From Clostridiales bacterium (GTDB taxonomy: Bacteria; Bacillota; Clostridia; Oscillospirales; Oscillospiraceae): a stretch of 56,624 nt of DNA. Positions within the stretch are counted from its first letter, which is position 1; the number at the start of each line of letters is the position of its first letter. Shown piece by piece: positions 25,294-34,900 of the stretch. The stretch covers positions 1 through 56,624 of the forward strand of contig JALFLH010000001.1 of the NCBI GenBank assembly GCA_022774865.1, written 5' to 3'. Below the pieces are notes generated by a model, which was given only the letters and a program-made list of their open reading frames with translations, was not told the origin of the DNA and did no database searches. The translations under genes were made by a program, and so were the position numbers.

Positions 25294-28200
25294 TTATTCC
25301 ACGGATTTCAGGGCCTCAGCCATATTGATTTTATCCAGTCTGAAATAGAAGATAAAATCCACCACACAGGCGGCAAGCAGTGTGAGCAGCAGCGCAGTGA
25401 TGCAGGACACCCCGGTCAGCCGGGGCTTGAACCAGCAGAAATCCACCTTGATCTGACTGATCACAAACGTCAGCAGCAGGCGCCCCAGCGGAAGACCGAC
25501 CAGTGCGCCGAGAACGGTCAGAGACAGATTTTCCTTAAACACGTAGGCTGCCGTCTCCTTGGCGTTGAAGCCCAGCACCTTGATTGTGGCAATTTCACGA
25601 ATCCGTTCGTTGATGTTGATGTTGGTCAGGTTATACAGCACAATCACCGCAAGCAGTCCGGCACAGAACACGATGGCAACCACCACCAGATCCAGCGCAT
25701 CCATCATGGAGCCAACCATGCCGGCCAGATCCTCATTGACGGAAACATTCATCACGCCGTCCATACCGGCGATTTCCGCGCTGACCGCATGAATGTCTGT
25801 ACCTTCAGGTACGCACACCAGCGCCATCTGGTTTTCCGGTGTCTCCCCCCACTGGGCTTCCATGGTTTGGGGCAGAACCAACGCATAATTATAGACATAG
25901 TTGTCATAGATGCCGGATACGGTAAGCTTCATTTCCTGCATATCGGAATTTCGCATGGAAATGGAATCGCCAACGTGAATGCCCATGGCGTTGGCCGCGC
26001 CCACCGTCAGGATCACTTCATTTTCACCCGGCATGGGGAGCGGTTCCATCCCCGAATGGAAGTTGATGAAATCCTGAATCCGCTCGTCCGCCGCCATCAG
26101 GTAAATTTCCCGGGTTTTGGAGTTACTATCCAGTTCTACACTCTGCTGGTGGTAGAACAGCACATTCGACACGCTGTCCGAAAGGCGCTCCCGGAACGCG
26201 CTCTGCGCGTCCGCATCCTGTCCCTCCGAGAAATAGACCTGCATATCGTAGGTCGTAATATCCTCAAACTGGTAATCGACAATGTGGACGATGGAATCCC
26301 GCACCCCAAATCCAGTCATCAGAAGTGCCGTACAGCCTCCGATACCCACCAGCATCATGGCCAGTCGCTGGCGGTAACGGACAATGTTCCGAATGGTCAC
26401 CTTGTTCAAAAAGCTGATACGGTGCCAGAACGGCAGGTATTCCAGCAGGATTTTCTTTCCCGCTTCGGGCGCCTTGGGGCGGATCAGCTCCGCCGGTTCC
26501 TCACGCAGCGACCTGCGGCAGCAGAACCAGGTGACGAACAGCATCACGGCGGAATAGGCCAGCACTACAATACTGCAAAGCGGCCAGTTAAACTGAATCA
26601 CCACGCTGGGCGTGATGTAGAGCATAATCTTATAGGCTTCCCAGAATATTTTCGGAAACAGAATTCCACCAAAGACGGTGCCCAGCCCGCATCCCACCAC
26701 GGCGCCGCTGCCCGCATAAAACAGATACTTGCCAATGATGGCCATATTGCCATATCCCAGCGCTTTCAACGTGCCGATCTGCGTCCGTTCCTCCTCGATC
26801 ATCCGGGTCATGGTGGTGATGCAAACCAGCGCGGCAATCAGCAGGAAGAACGCGGGAAACACACGGGAAACGCCCTGCACAATATCAGAGCTGCTGTCCA
26901 GTGACTGATAACCCAGATTGCTCCTCCGATCCATCACGTATACCCTGGTATCCGTCATATCCCGGATGGTGTCCAGCGCGTCATCCAGTTTCTTCTTTGC
27001 GTCCAGCAGCTCAGCCTCCGTGTCAGCCAGCTTCCGGTATGCCTCGTCCTTACCCCGGTTGTATGATTTCCAGCTCTCGCTCAGTTCGGCTTTGGCCTTT
27101 TCCAACTCGACGCGGCCATCCGCCAGCTTCTGTTCATTTTCCGCAATCTGCGCCTGGGCGGATTCAAGCTGTACCTCGCCGGATTCCAGCTGCGCCTCGG
27201 CCGAAGCAAATTGATTCTCCACCTGTGTCTGCTGATTCTGCAACTGCAGGAACCCCTCATCGATCACGGCCATGGCGTCGTCCAGCTGCTTCTTCGTCCC
27301 TTCCAGCAGACTCTTCTGCTGCTCAAGCTCCGCCTGCTGGATCTGAAGCTGCGCGAGCTGAGCACCATATTCCTCCTGCTGCTGCTTCAGTTCCTCCCGT
27401 TTGGCGTCATATTCGTCCCGTTTTGTTCGCAGCTCCTCCAGCTTGCTTTCAAGCTGGGCAATGGTCTCCATATCCGCGTCCGGTGCCTGCTTTGCTGCGT
27501 CCAGCGCGGTCTGTGCCGTGGAAATGGAGGTGTCCATAATACCGATCAGCAAATCCATCTGCTTCAGTCCGCTGTCAATCTGGCTGAGTCCGGCTTCCAA
27601 TTGGGTAATACCGGCAGTCAACTGGGTCAATCCGGTTTGAAGCTGCAGCAGACCATTGTCAACCTCCCGCTGGCTGGCGCTGACCGTTTTGTAATTCTCG
27701 AAAAGCTGGGCATTTGCCTCCGCAAGCTGGGCATAGGCATCCGCCTTGGCCTCCGCCAGCGCGCGGCGGGAATCCCGCATGGTCTGCGCACTGTCAGCGA
27801 GGGTCTGCTTCGCCTCCGCCAGTTGCTTCTCACCTTCTTCAATCCGGTGTTCGTTGTCCCGGATCTGCTGTCCGGCATCCAGGAGCTGATCCCGGCCTTC
27901 TTCCAGTTCCTTTTCCGCTTCCGCCTTGCCGTTGTGATAACGCAGAACGCCCTGATGGTATTCCACCATGCCTTCCCGGTAGGCCTGAATGGCGTCCTGC
28001 CGAACCTGCTCCAGACGTTCCTGTGCCAGCGGCTGAAGCAGCGGCTCCAGCCGGTCGGCCGCGTCTTCCATCGCGTTCTGATAATCTTCGGTATAAATCT
28101 GACCATCGCCTTCCAGCGTAACATCGATCTCGGTATAGTAGTCCACATCGAAGCCATCCAGCGGGATGAAGAAATAGTTGGCCAGACTTCCGTTGCCCAC

Positions 28201-28770
28201 GGAGGTGGTTCCCCGGTTCATGTCCATGTAAAGCGGCGTGGCAACATAGCCAACCACTGTATACGTCCGGCTGGCAAAGGCCTCCAGCGTGCTTTCATCG
28301 TTGGTATCGGAAATTGTCACGGTGGCGCCCAGAATCTCGTCCGAATTACGGAAGCCGTCCGCCAGGCATTCGTCCGGTGCCTGCGGCATCCGTCCGCCGC
28401 GCAGGGAAACCCGGTTCACCGTCTCCGGCAGGGAATAAAACCGGTATACCGAATCGTCAGCCCGCTGACCCACGTTGGCCACCGCGTCCAGATACACCAT
28501 ACCCTCGGCATCCACCACGCCGTCCATTTGGGCGACGGCATCCACCTGATCCCGCCTCCATCCGTAGGAATTCAGCAGGCGGAGGTCAAACATATTCTGT
28601 TCGTCCATGTATTTCTGTCCGGTTGCAACCATGTCACGCTTGGTCATCAGCAGACCCACAAACATCCCGGAGCCGAGGGCGATGATGGCCACAATGGCCA
28701 GATACCGCCCCAGCGATTTCAGAATGGACTGGCGCAGATTTTTGCGTATCGCATTTCGTTTCATTACCAT
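25294..28770 (-). CDS. very large FtsX-type ABC permease with long coiled-coil insertion
   Basis: 1158 residues. One membrane segment at 20-40, then an extracytoplasmic MacB-type domain; about residues 230-600 are a Gln/Glu/Lys/Ala-rich heptad coiled coil; then an FtsX domain (FFLLIAALVCITTMTRMIEEE), a second periplasmic-type domain and a final FtsX domain near the C-terminus. Starts at 28770 with GGAG 5 bases upstream; an ATG two codons later overlaps the ATPase stop (TAATG). Works with the adjacent ATPase. Such permeases are usually mechanotransmitters rather than classic pumps; the substrate is unknown. The coiled coil is unusually long. Confidence 0.88.
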   Translation of the reverse strand: MVMKRNAIRKNLRQSILKSLGRYLAIVAIIALGSGMFVGLLMTKRDMVATGQKYMDEQNMFDLRLLNSYGWRRDQVDAVAQMDGVVDAEGMVYLDAVANVGQRADDSVYRFYSLPETVNRVSLRGGRMPQAPDECLADGFRNSDEILGATVTISDTNDESTLEAFASRTYTVVGYVATPLYMDMNRGTTSVGNGSLANYFFIPLDGFDVDYYTEIDVTLEGDGQIYTEDYQNAMEDAADRLEPLLQPLAQERLEQVRQDAIQAYREGMVEYHQGVLRYHNGKAEAEKELEEGRDQLLDAGQQIRDNEHRIEEGEKQLAEAKQTLADSAQTMRDSRRALAEAKADAYAQLAEANAQLFENYKTVSASQREVDNGLLQLQTGLTQLTAGITQLEAGLSQIDSGLKQMDLLIGIMDTSISTAQTALDAAKQAPDADMETIAQLESKLEELRTKRDEYDAKREELKQQQEEYGAQLAQLQIQQAELEQQKSLLEGTKKQLDDAMAVIDEGFLQLQNQQTQVENQFASAEAQLESGEVQLESAQAQIAENEQKLADGRVELEKAKAELSESWKSYNRGKDEAYRKLADTEAELLDAKKKLDDALDTIRDMTDTRVYVMDRRSNLGYQSLDSSSDIVQGVSRVFPAFFLLIAALVCITTMTRMIEEERTQIGTLKALGYGNMAIIGKYLFYAGSGAVVGCGLGTVFGGILFPKIFWEAYKIMLYITPSVVIQFNWPLCSIVVLAYSAVMLFVTWFCCRRSLREEPAELIRPKAPEAGKKILLEYLPFWHRISFLNKVTIRNIVRYRQRLAMMLVGIGGCTALLMTGFGVRDSIVHIVDYQFEDITTYDMQVYFSEGQDADAQSAFRERLSDSVSNVLFYHQQSVELDSNSKTREIYLMAADERIQDFINFHSGMEPLPMPGENEVILTVGAANAMGIHVGDSISMRNSDMQEMKLTVSGIYDNYVYNYALVLPQTMEAQWGETPENQMALVCVPEGTDIHAVSAEIAGMDGVMNVSVNEDLAGMVGSMMDALDLVVVAIVFCAGLLAVIVLYNLTNININERIREIATIKVLGFNAKETAAYVFKENLSLTVLGALVGLPLGRLLLTFVISQIKVDFCWFKPRLTGVSCITALLLTLLAACVVDFIFYFRLDKINMAEALKSVE

Positions 28771-29465
28771 TCAATCTCCGCAATATCCTGAGGATGTTCG
28801 TTTACCTGCGTGGAAACCACCGTTCCGCTGCGAACCCTGATGACCCGGTCAGCCATAGCGGTCAGCGCGCCATTGTGGGTAATGATAATCACCGTCATGC
28901 CGGTTTTGCGCCCCGTATCCTGAAGCAGGCGCAGAATCGCCTTGCCGGTCTGATAATCCAGCGCGCCGGTTGGCTCGTCGCACAGCAGCAGTTTGGGGTT
29001 CTTTGCCAGTGCACGGGCAATGGCCACGCGCTGCTGCTCACCGCCGGACATCTGGCTGGGAAAGTTTTTCATGCGCTCGCCCAAGCCCACGTCCTTCAGA
29101 ATCTGCTCCGCGTCCAGCGGATTCTTACAGATCTGGTTCGCCAGCTCCACGTTTTCCAGGGCGGTCAGGTTCCCGATCAGGTTGTAAAACTGAAAGACAA
29201 ATCCCACGTTTTCCCGCCGGTACTGGGTAAGCTGCTTTTTGTTCATACCGGAAACCTCCGTTCCATCCAGCACCACCTGCCCGGAAGTCAGCGTGTCCAT
29301 GCCGCCCAGGATATTCAGAAGCGTTGTCTTACCGGCTCCGGAGGGGCCGACGATAACCACCAGCTCCCCTTTTTCAATTTCAAAGGACACGTCATGCAGA
29401 GCATTAATCTCCACTTCCCCCATATGATACACTTTTCCCACATTCCGGAATTGAACAAACGCCAT
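28764..29465 (-). CDS. ABC transporter ATPase (MacB/LolD-type)
   Basis: 233 residues. ATG 29465 ([13 protein letters not shown]) has GGAG 9 bases upstream; a TTG two codons earlier is rejected. Walker [11 protein letters not shown]-loop [20 protein letters not shown], signature MSGGEQQRV, Walker [14 protein letters not shown]-loop ITHN. Overlaps the large permease, its evident partner. Confidence 0.93.
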   Translation of the reverse strand: MAFVQFRNVGKVYHMGEVEINALHDVSFEIEKGELVVIVGPSGAGKTTLLNILGGMDTLTSGQVVLDGTEVSGMNKKQLTQYRRENVGFVFQFYNLIGNLTALENVELANQICKNPLDAEQILKDVGLGERMKNFPSQMSGGEQQRVAIARALAKNPKLLLCDEPTGALDYQTGKAILRLLQDTGRKTGMTVIIITHNGALTAMADRVIRVRSGTVVSTQVNEHPQDIAEIEW

Positions 29466-29558
29466 TTTCAATCACTCCATCCGATTATCATACGGAACTA
29501 TTTTACCATATATTCCATTTCATTTTGGAACAAATTGTAAATTTCCTGTTTCAAAAAC

Positions 29559-29582
29559 AAAAAGAGCCTTCCGGCTCTTTTT
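29559..29582. terminator. intrinsic terminator after gtrA-family gene
   Basis: AAAAAGAGCC pairs with GGCTCTTTTT (10 bp, loop TTCC); T tracts on both strands. Lies 4 bases past the GtrA-family stop. Confidence 0.88.
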
Positions 29583-29586
29583 GCAT

Positions 29587-30000
29587 TCACTTGCGGAAAA
29601 CCAGCAGCTTGCTGGCGGCGAAATTCATCACCACCACCAGAACGCTGACCAGAATCTTCATCAGATTTCCATTCCAGGCCAGCAGCTCCACCGTGACAAA
29701 AATCAGCCCGGTCTCCAGCGCGCCGGAAAGCAGTCTGCTGCCCACGAACTTGGCAAACTCGGGCACTACCGTTCCGGCCGACCAGTCGTGACTCTTAAAC
29801 ACAAAGGGCTTGTTGGTCAGATAGGCAAAGATCACCGAACCGACCCACGCAATGGCATTGCTCCCGGCCGCGGGTAGCCGAAGCCAATTGAAGCACGGAA
29901 AATAAATCAGCCAATTCACCGCCGTGGTGAGAACACCGAAGAACAGATAGGAAAGGATATCTTCATAACGCTTTGCGAGCGCGCGGATTTTTTCAATCAT
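29587..30000 (-). CDS. GtrA family membrane protein
   Basis: 137 residues, four membrane segments. ATG 30000 (MIEKIRALAKRYED) has GGAGG 5 bases upstream; six earlier codons lack a site. Typical GtrA pattern: YLFFGVLTTAVNWLIYF, then AYLTNKPFVFKS and a final NFAASKLLVFRK. The family moves undecaprenyl-linked sugars or similar lipid-linked precursors across the membrane. No glycosyltransferase is adjacent, so the partner is unknown. Confidence 0.88.
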   Translation of the reverse strand: MIEKIRALAKRYEDILSYLFFGVLTTAVNWLIYFPCFNWLRLPAAGSNAIAWVGSVIFAYLTNKPFVFKSHDWSAGTVVPEFAKFVGSRLLSGALETGLIFVTVELLAWNGNLMKILVSVLVVVMNFAASKLLVFRK

Positions 30001-30032
30001 GTGAGCCTCCGAATGCAATCTTGTCTGTTTGC

Positions 30033-30061
30033 ATTATAGCACACACACTTTCATCTTGCAA
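30033..30061 (-). promoter_or_regulatory. sigma-A promoter of the GtrA-family gene
   Basis: TTGCAA (30061-30056), 17 bases, TATAAT (30038-30033) on the minus strand. Confidence 0.75.
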
Positions 30062-30079
30062 GTAATCAATATCCTCCAT

Positions 30080-30280
30080 TCAGCACCGTTCAAGCCAGCC
30101 GATCATCCGGTCTGCCAGTGCGGCAACACCGGAAATCAGGGAGACGAGGATCAGTGCAGGCACAGCCAGCAGTCCAATCAGCACCAGTGCAGCCGCCATG
30201 ACCGCCGTCGAGCACACCCTGCCGCGCTTCTTTCGGGAATCCGGGCGGCTGTCTGACAGAAGCCGGGTCAACTCCATCAT
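30080..30280 (-). CDS. small membrane protein at the end of the Bce-like operon
   Basis: 66 residues. The ATGATG start overlaps the BceB-like stop, with GAGGG upstream, so it is translationally coupled. N-terminus is polar and basic (SRPDSRKKRGR), then a hydrophobic stretch from about 27 to 55 that can hold one long or two short membrane segments, then WLERC. No family recognised. Position suggests a small accessory to the transporter; it could also be a chance coupled ORF. Confidence 0.5.
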   Translation of the reverse strand: MMELTRLLSDSRPDSRKKRGRVCSTAVMAAALVLIGLLAVPALILVSLISGVAALADRMIGWLERC

Positions 30281-32337
30281 TCTTCCCTCGCCCCGCTGAC
30301 AATGGAAATATAGGCGTTGGAGGTAATCCGGTAGACCAGCGCGTAGAACAGTCCGAATACCAGCACCGCCACGCCAAAGGTGACCAGCATCAGCCCGGTG
30401 TTCCGCAGATTGAACAGGGCAAGCAGCTTCTGCACCATGGGGAAGGCGAAGGCAGTGTGAAGCACCGCCGTGGCAAAGGGCAGCAGGAACACCGTAAGCA
30501 TCTGGGAATTGATGCTCTTGTGAATATCCTTGCGGGTCATGCCCACCTTCTGCATAATCTCAAACCGGGACTGATCCTCATAGCCCTCCGAAATCTGCTT
30601 GTAGTAGATAATCAGCACGGTTGCCAGCAGGAACACAATGGAAAGAATGATGCCAAGGAAGAAGATTCCGCCGAAGGTTCCGTGAAAGTCATCCCGCTCC
30701 TCTGCCCGGCATTCTGTACTGCTGCTATAAAAGCCGGCTTCCCCTGAAATATCCATATCGCGGATGCGCAGGCGAATGGCGTCGATCAGCTCGATTTGTG
30801 CCTTCGGCGGAAGATCCGTATCGAAGCTGTAAGACAATATCTGCTGGAAATCGTATTCATGCAGATTCTCCTTTATTCCGGCCCGCAGGCTGTCAATGAC
30901 CGGCTGCAGATCCGAAACCACCACATACACCGAGGGGATCACATCCATAGCGGCGTCACTGCTGTCCATGATATCCGCCACCTGCTTCCTGACCTGCCAG
31001 ACCGTGCCGTCGTCCAGCGCGATCACAGGATCATCATAGGTTCGCCGGACGCAGTGGATCAGCACCTGGTTATCCTCCAGCGTTTCGCTTTCGCCCATGC
31101 ACCGGTTGTAATCAGCCAACGGAATGATAATCAAATTGCATACATCGTCATAGGTATTCAGGGAAAACTGATCCACCTGTTCAGGATTCACCGTCAGCGT
31201 GCCATCGCGAAGCAGGCCGGTGGCATAGGTTCTCACATACCCTTGCTCGTCTTTCGGCACAACGCCAAATCCGTCGATGACACCCCGGATTTCCCCCAGC
31301 ATCGTTTCCGCCTTTTCCTCCGAATAGCCCAGCGTTTCGTCACTGGCAAGATAACGGATGTCGATGGAAATATCTTTCGGATACCGGGCGTGCAGGCTGT
31401 CCTCCTCGCCGAAATACAGGCTGGCGGAGCCAAGCATCATCACCAGCACCATGGTGCTCAGAATGCAGATGGAAGCCAGTCCCGCGCCGTTGCGCTTCAT
31501 CCGGTAGGCCATGGAGGACACCGCAACAAAATGGTTTTTCCGGTAATAGTAGTTCCGATTCTTCTGCAGCAGCCGGCAAAGCATCACCGATCCTGAAATA
31601 AAGATCAGATAGGTTGCCACGATGACCATGGCCACGGCGACAAAAAACCAACTCAGCGCCATCAGCGGGCTTTGAATGGACACGGCCAGATAGTACGCCG
31701 CGCCCAGCAGCAAAAGGCCTCCGATTCCCAGCAGATAATTCGCTCTGGGCGGCTTTTCGCCCACGTTTTCACTTCGTATCAGCGATACGGCGCTCAAACG
31801 CCAGATCTGAATCAGATTTTTCAGAAAAATCAGCCCCAAAATCCCCATAAAAACGATGACCGTGTCACTGAACGCTTCCAGATTGACGGTAAAATCAAAG
31901 GATGCCGTTCCATGGAGAATCCGGGTCAGGCAAAGCTCAGCCAGCTTGGAAAGCGCCACGCCGCCAAGGAGTCCCAGCGCCAGCGACAGAGCTCCCATAA
32001 TGAGCGCTTCCCACAGCAGCATCCGGCTCAGGTTTCCCTTTCCCATGCCGAGAATGTTATACAGGCCAAACTCCTTTTTCCGGCGGCGCATCAGAAAGGA
32101 GTTGGTGTAGAACAGGAAAATCAGTGCGAACAGCATCACAATCCAGGTGCCGAAGCCCAGCATCTGGGCTGTGGTTCTTCCGCCCGCCATATCGTTCAGC
32201 ACACGCATGGCAGCCAGATAATGGATGATGTAGAACATCATCACCATGCCCACGCAGGTGAGCAGATACGGAACATACAGCCGCTTATTCTTGCGGATGC
32301 CATCCCGCGCAAGTCTGGGGTAAAATCCGAATTTCAT
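30277..32337 (-). CDS. BceB-type ABC permease of an antimicrobial-peptide sensing/resistance module
   Basis: 686 residues with the ten-helix Bce pattern: YVPYLLTCVGMVMMFYI near the N-terminus, an FtsX-like region with RRRKKEFGLYNILGM, a large extracytoplasmic domain at about 310-540, and three helices at the C-terminus (VTFGVAVLVFGLFYALVYRI). Bce permeases bind bacitracin-like or lantibiotic complexes with lipid II-cycle intermediates and also signal to the kinase. Overlaps the ATPase gene by four bases. Ligand is not predictable. Confidence 0.88.
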   Translation of the reverse strand: MKFGFYPRLARDGIRKNKRLYVPYLLTCVGMVMMFYIIHYLAAMRVLNDMAGGRTTAQMLGFGTWIVMLFALIFLFYTNSFLMRRRKKEFGLYNILGMGKGNLSRMLLWEALIMGALSLALGLLGGVALSKLAELCLTRILHGTASFDFTVNLEAFSDTVIVFMGILGLIFLKNLIQIWRLSAVSLIRSENVGEKPPRANYLLGIGGLLLLGAAYYLAVSIQSPLMALSWFFVAVAMVIVATYLIFISGSVMLCRLLQKNRNYYYRKNHFVAVSSMAYRMKRNGAGLASICILSTMVLVMMLGSASLYFGEEDSLHARYPKDISIDIRYLASDETLGYSEEKAETMLGEIRGVIDGFGVVPKDEQGYVRTYATGLLRDGTLTVNPEQVDQFSLNTYDDVCNLIIIPLADYNRCMGESETLEDNQVLIHCVRRTYDDPVIALDDGTVWQVRKQVADIMDSSDAAMDVIPSVYVVVSDLQPVIDSLRAGIKENLHEYDFQQILSYSFDTDLPPKAQIELIDAIRLRIRDMDISGEAGFYSSSTECRAEERDDFHGTFGGIFFLGIILSIVFLLATVLIIYYKQISEGYEDQSRFEIMQKVGMTRKDIHKSINSQMLTVFLLPFATAVLHTAFAFPMVQKLLALFNLRNTGLMLVTFGVAVLVFGLFYALVYRITSNAYISIVSGAREE

Positions 32338-33098
32338 GCCTGCTCACCACCCGTCGCCAGCATGGTCAGTGTGTCAGAGATTCTCTGATAGAGCTGCTCG
32401 TTGGTGCAGTTCCCCCGATAGATCTGGTGGAAAACCTCGCCGTCCTTGATAAACAACACACGGGAGGCGTGACTGGCCGCCTTGACGGAATGGGTAACCA
32501 TGAGAATGGTTCGCCCGTCCGCGTTGATCCGGCTGAACAGCCGCAGCAACTCATCCGTTGCCTTAGAGTCCAGCGCGCCGGTTGGCTCGTCCGCCAGCAC
32601 CAGCTTGGGATTGGTGATAATCGCACGGGCAACGGCGGTGCGCTGCTTCTGACCGCCGGAAATCTCGTAGGGATACTTTTTCAGCAGATCGGATATTCCA
32701 AGCTGCGCCGCGATGGGCTTCAGCCGCTCCGCCATCTCCTTGTGAGGCTTTCCCGCCAGTACCAGCGGAAGATAGATATTGTCCTCAATGGTGAAGGTAT
32801 CCAGCAGGTTGAATTCCTGAAACACGAAGCCCAGATTGTCCCGGCGGAACGCGGCAATCTGGCTCTCCCTGACGGTGGACAATTCCTTTCCGTCCAGAAC
32901 CACCCGCCCAGCCGTCGGCGTGTCCAGCGCGGCCAGAATGTTCAGAAGCGTTGTCTTGCCGGAGCCGGACTCGCCCATGATGGCCACATATTCTCCGTCC
33001 TCCACGGAGAAATTCACATTTTTCAGCGCCTCCACCTGGTTCCCGCCAAAACGGCTGGTGTAAACCTTCCGCAGGCCCGAAACTTCCAGAATGCTCAT
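32334..33098 (-). CDS. BceA-type ABC ATPase
   Basis: 254 residues. AAAGGAGG upstream of ATG 33098. Walker A GESGSGKTT, signature ISGGQKQRT, Walker [14 protein letters not shown]-loop VTHSV; the C-terminal FHQIYRGN is typical of Bce ATPases. Drives the adjoining permease. Preceded by a promoter region with an inverted repeat that matches Bce-regulator sites. Confidence 0.92.
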   Translation of the reverse strand: MSILEVSGLRKVYTSRFGGNQVEALKNVNFSVEDGEYVAIMGESGSGKTTLLNILAALDTPTAGRVVLDGKELSTVRESQIAAFRRDNLGFVFQEFNLLDTFTIEDNIYLPLVLAGKPHKEMAERLKPIAAQLGISDLLKKYPYEISGGQKQRTAVARAIITNPKLVLADEPTGALDSKATDELLRLFSRINADGRTILMVTHSVKAASHASRVLFIKDGEVFHQIYRGNCTNEQLYQRISDTLTMLATGGEQA

Positions 33099-33129
33099 AC
33101 AAAAATCCTCCTTTGGAATTTGTGTGCCA

Positions 33130-33207
33130 ATTATAGCAGAAACGGGGAACTGCCCGCCTTGTCATCGGCTTACAATTCCCCGTGCATTTCTAACAGTTTT
33201 GTAAGAA
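33130..33207 (-). promoter_or_regulatory. promoter and regulator-binding repeat of the BceAB-like genes
   Basis: On the minus strand TTCTTACA-AAAC-TGTTAGAA (33207-33188) is an inverted repeat close to the TTACA-N4-TGTAA pattern of Bce-type response regulators. About 52 bases downstream is a perfect -10 TATAAT (33135-33130) with no good -35, as expected for an activator-dependent promoter. Confidence 0.65.
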
Positions 33208-33215
33208 TTGGCATC

Positions 33216-34199
33216 CTATTCCGCCTTCAGATCATACCGGGCAAGGCCGATCCGGATGGTTGTCCCCCGGCCGGGGACGGATTCCGCCGCGATGGAATGG
33301 CCCAGATTCCGGCAGATCCGGCGGCAAAGGTACAGCCCGATTCCGCTGGCCTTCTGGTCGCTGCGTCCGTTGCAGCCGGTAAAGCCCTTCTCAAAAATCC
33401 GGGGCATATCCTCCGCCGCGATGCCGATGCCGGTGTCCTGCACGCAGAGGGTTTTCGGCTCCTCCATATAAATTCGGACACACCCCGCCGGGGTGTATTT
33501 CAGGGCGTTGGACAGCACCTGCTCCACCACGAAGGACAGCCACTTTTCATCGGTGATTACCTGTTGGTTCAGCGGCTCATATTCGAGCTTCAGCTTCCGG
33601 GCGATAAACTCCCCCGCAAATTTTCGCAGGCTCTGCCGCACGATGGAATCCAGATCACACGGACGAATCACATAGTCGCTGGAATCCGAGTCCAGCCGCA
33701 GAAACATCAGCACCATTTCCACATACTGTTCAATCCGGGTCAGATCCGAAGAAAGCTGCCGTGCCAGACCGGTATCCTCGTTCTGCAGGTGCAGATGCAT
33801 GGACGCGATGGGTGTTTTGATCTGATGCGCCCAGACGGTGTAATAGTCCATCATGTTCTGGTATTTTTCGTTCATGGTGTTGCAGAGCGCCGTCTGTTCC
33901 CGGCAGAGCCGGCGGATGATCTGCTGATAGTCTCCGTCCGGGATGTCGTTTGTCTCCGGCAGCATGGCGGCGTCGGCCGCCGTCCGGATGACGGAAAGGG
34001 TACGGTGAACCCGACGGGCGCGGCAGAAATCCAGGATAAGCCCAATCAGTCCCGCCAGCGCGCACAGCCCCAGCGGATAAACAATCGTTACAAGCGGAAC
34101 CTGATACAGCGCCAGAACCGCTGCGAAAATCAGGACAAACAGCGTAAACAGTCCGATGCAGAGTTTTCTGCTGTTCAGATAGGATAGAAAAAAATTCAT
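33216..34199 (-). CDS. membrane-sensing histidine kinase (BceS-like)
   Basis: 327 residues. Two membrane helices at about 12-33 and 38-58 with almost no extracellular loop, the intramembrane-sensing design. No HAMP or PAS domain. H-box with WAHQIKTPIASMHLHLQ near residue 125; N-box VEQVLSNALKYTP; G boxes DTGIGI and GIGLYLCRRI. Such kinases cannot sense peptide alone and take the signal from the Bce transporter. Seven bases separate it from the regulator gene; its Shine-Dalgarno is weak, so coupling is likely. Confidence 0.92.
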   Translation of the reverse strand: MNFFLSYLNSRKLCIGLFTLFVLIFAAVLALYQVPLVTIVYPLGLCALAGLIGLILDFCRARRVHRTLSVIRTAADAAMLPETNDIPDGDYQQIIRRLCREQTALCNTMNEKYQNMMDYYTVWAHQIKTPIASMHLHLQNEDTGLARQLSSDLTRIEQYVEMVLMFLRLDSDSSDYVIRPCDLDSIVRQSLRKFAGEFIARKLKLEYEPLNQQVITDEKWLSFVVEQVLSNALKYTPAGCVRIYMEEPKTLCVQDTGIGIAAEDMPRIFEKGFTGCNGRSDQKASGIGLYLCRRICRNLGHSIAAESVPGRGTTIRIGLARYDLKAE

Positions 34200-34206
34200 A
34201 ACACAA

Positions 34207-34878
34207 TCATCTGATCAGATAGCCAACGCCGAATTTCGTTTCAATAAAATCCTTCAATCCGGCGTTTTCCAGTTTTTTTCGAAGCCTGCCCACATTGACC
34301 GTCAATGTATTTTCGTCCACAAAGCTGTCCGTCTGCCAGAGCTTCTCCATCAGCTTTTCCCGGCTGACCACATTGCCTTTGTTTTCCATCAGCGTCAACA
34401 GAATTCGGTATTCGTTTTTGCTCAGCGGGATTTCCGTGCCCTGATAACGGAGGTTACTGTCGCCAGTATTCAGCATCGCCCCCCGGTGCTGGAGCACCGG
34501 AATCGCGCCCGTAAAATCATAGGTTCTGCGCAGCAGCGCGTTGATTTTCGCCATCAGGACGCTGCTGTCGAAGGGCTTGGCGATAAAATCATCCGCGCCC
34601 ATATTCACGGCCATGATGATGTTCATATTGTCCGCGGCGGAGGAAATGAAAATGATCGGCACCTTTGAAACCTGACGGATCTGGCCGCACCAGTGATAGC
34701 CGTTGAAAAACGGGAGGGTAATGTCCATCAGCACAAGATGGGGATCGAATTCCGAGAACTCCTCCATCACGTTCCGAAGGTTACGGACGCATCTGGACTG
34801 CAAATCCCACATTTCCGCCTGGGTTTTAACCGCCTCCGCAATTCCACGGTCATCCTCTACAATCAAAATCCGATACAT
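34207..34878 (-). CDS. OmpR-family response regulator (BceR-like)
   Basis: 223 residues. Receiver domain with DD near residue 9, phosphoacceptor Asp in LVLMDITLPFFNGYHW near 52, and Lys in FIAKPFD near 102; then a winged-helix domain with LSKNEYRILLTLMENKG and DENTLTVNVGRLRKKL. AAAGGAAA lies upstream of ATG 34878. Expected to bind the repeat upstream of the BceA-like gene. It follows the ABC exporter by 22 bases. Confidence 0.95.
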   Translation of the reverse strand: MYRILIVEDDRGIAEAVKTQAEMWDLQSRCVRNLRNVMEEFSEFDPHLVLMDITLPFFNGYHWCGQIRQVSKVPIIFISSAADNMNIIMAVNMGADDFIAKPFDSSVLMAKINALLRRTYDFTGAIPVLQHRGAMLNTGDSNLRYQGTEIPLSKNEYRILLTLMENKGNVVSREKLMEKLWQTDSFVDENTLTVNVGRLRKKLENAGLKDFIETKFGVGYLIR

Positions 34879-34900
34879 TATCCGTTTCCTTTCACGCAGG

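Noticed and set aside
27211..28791. 526-codon plus-strand frame opposite the large permease
   Set aside because: Antisense shadow of the coiled-coil region, where repetitive codons keep several frames open.
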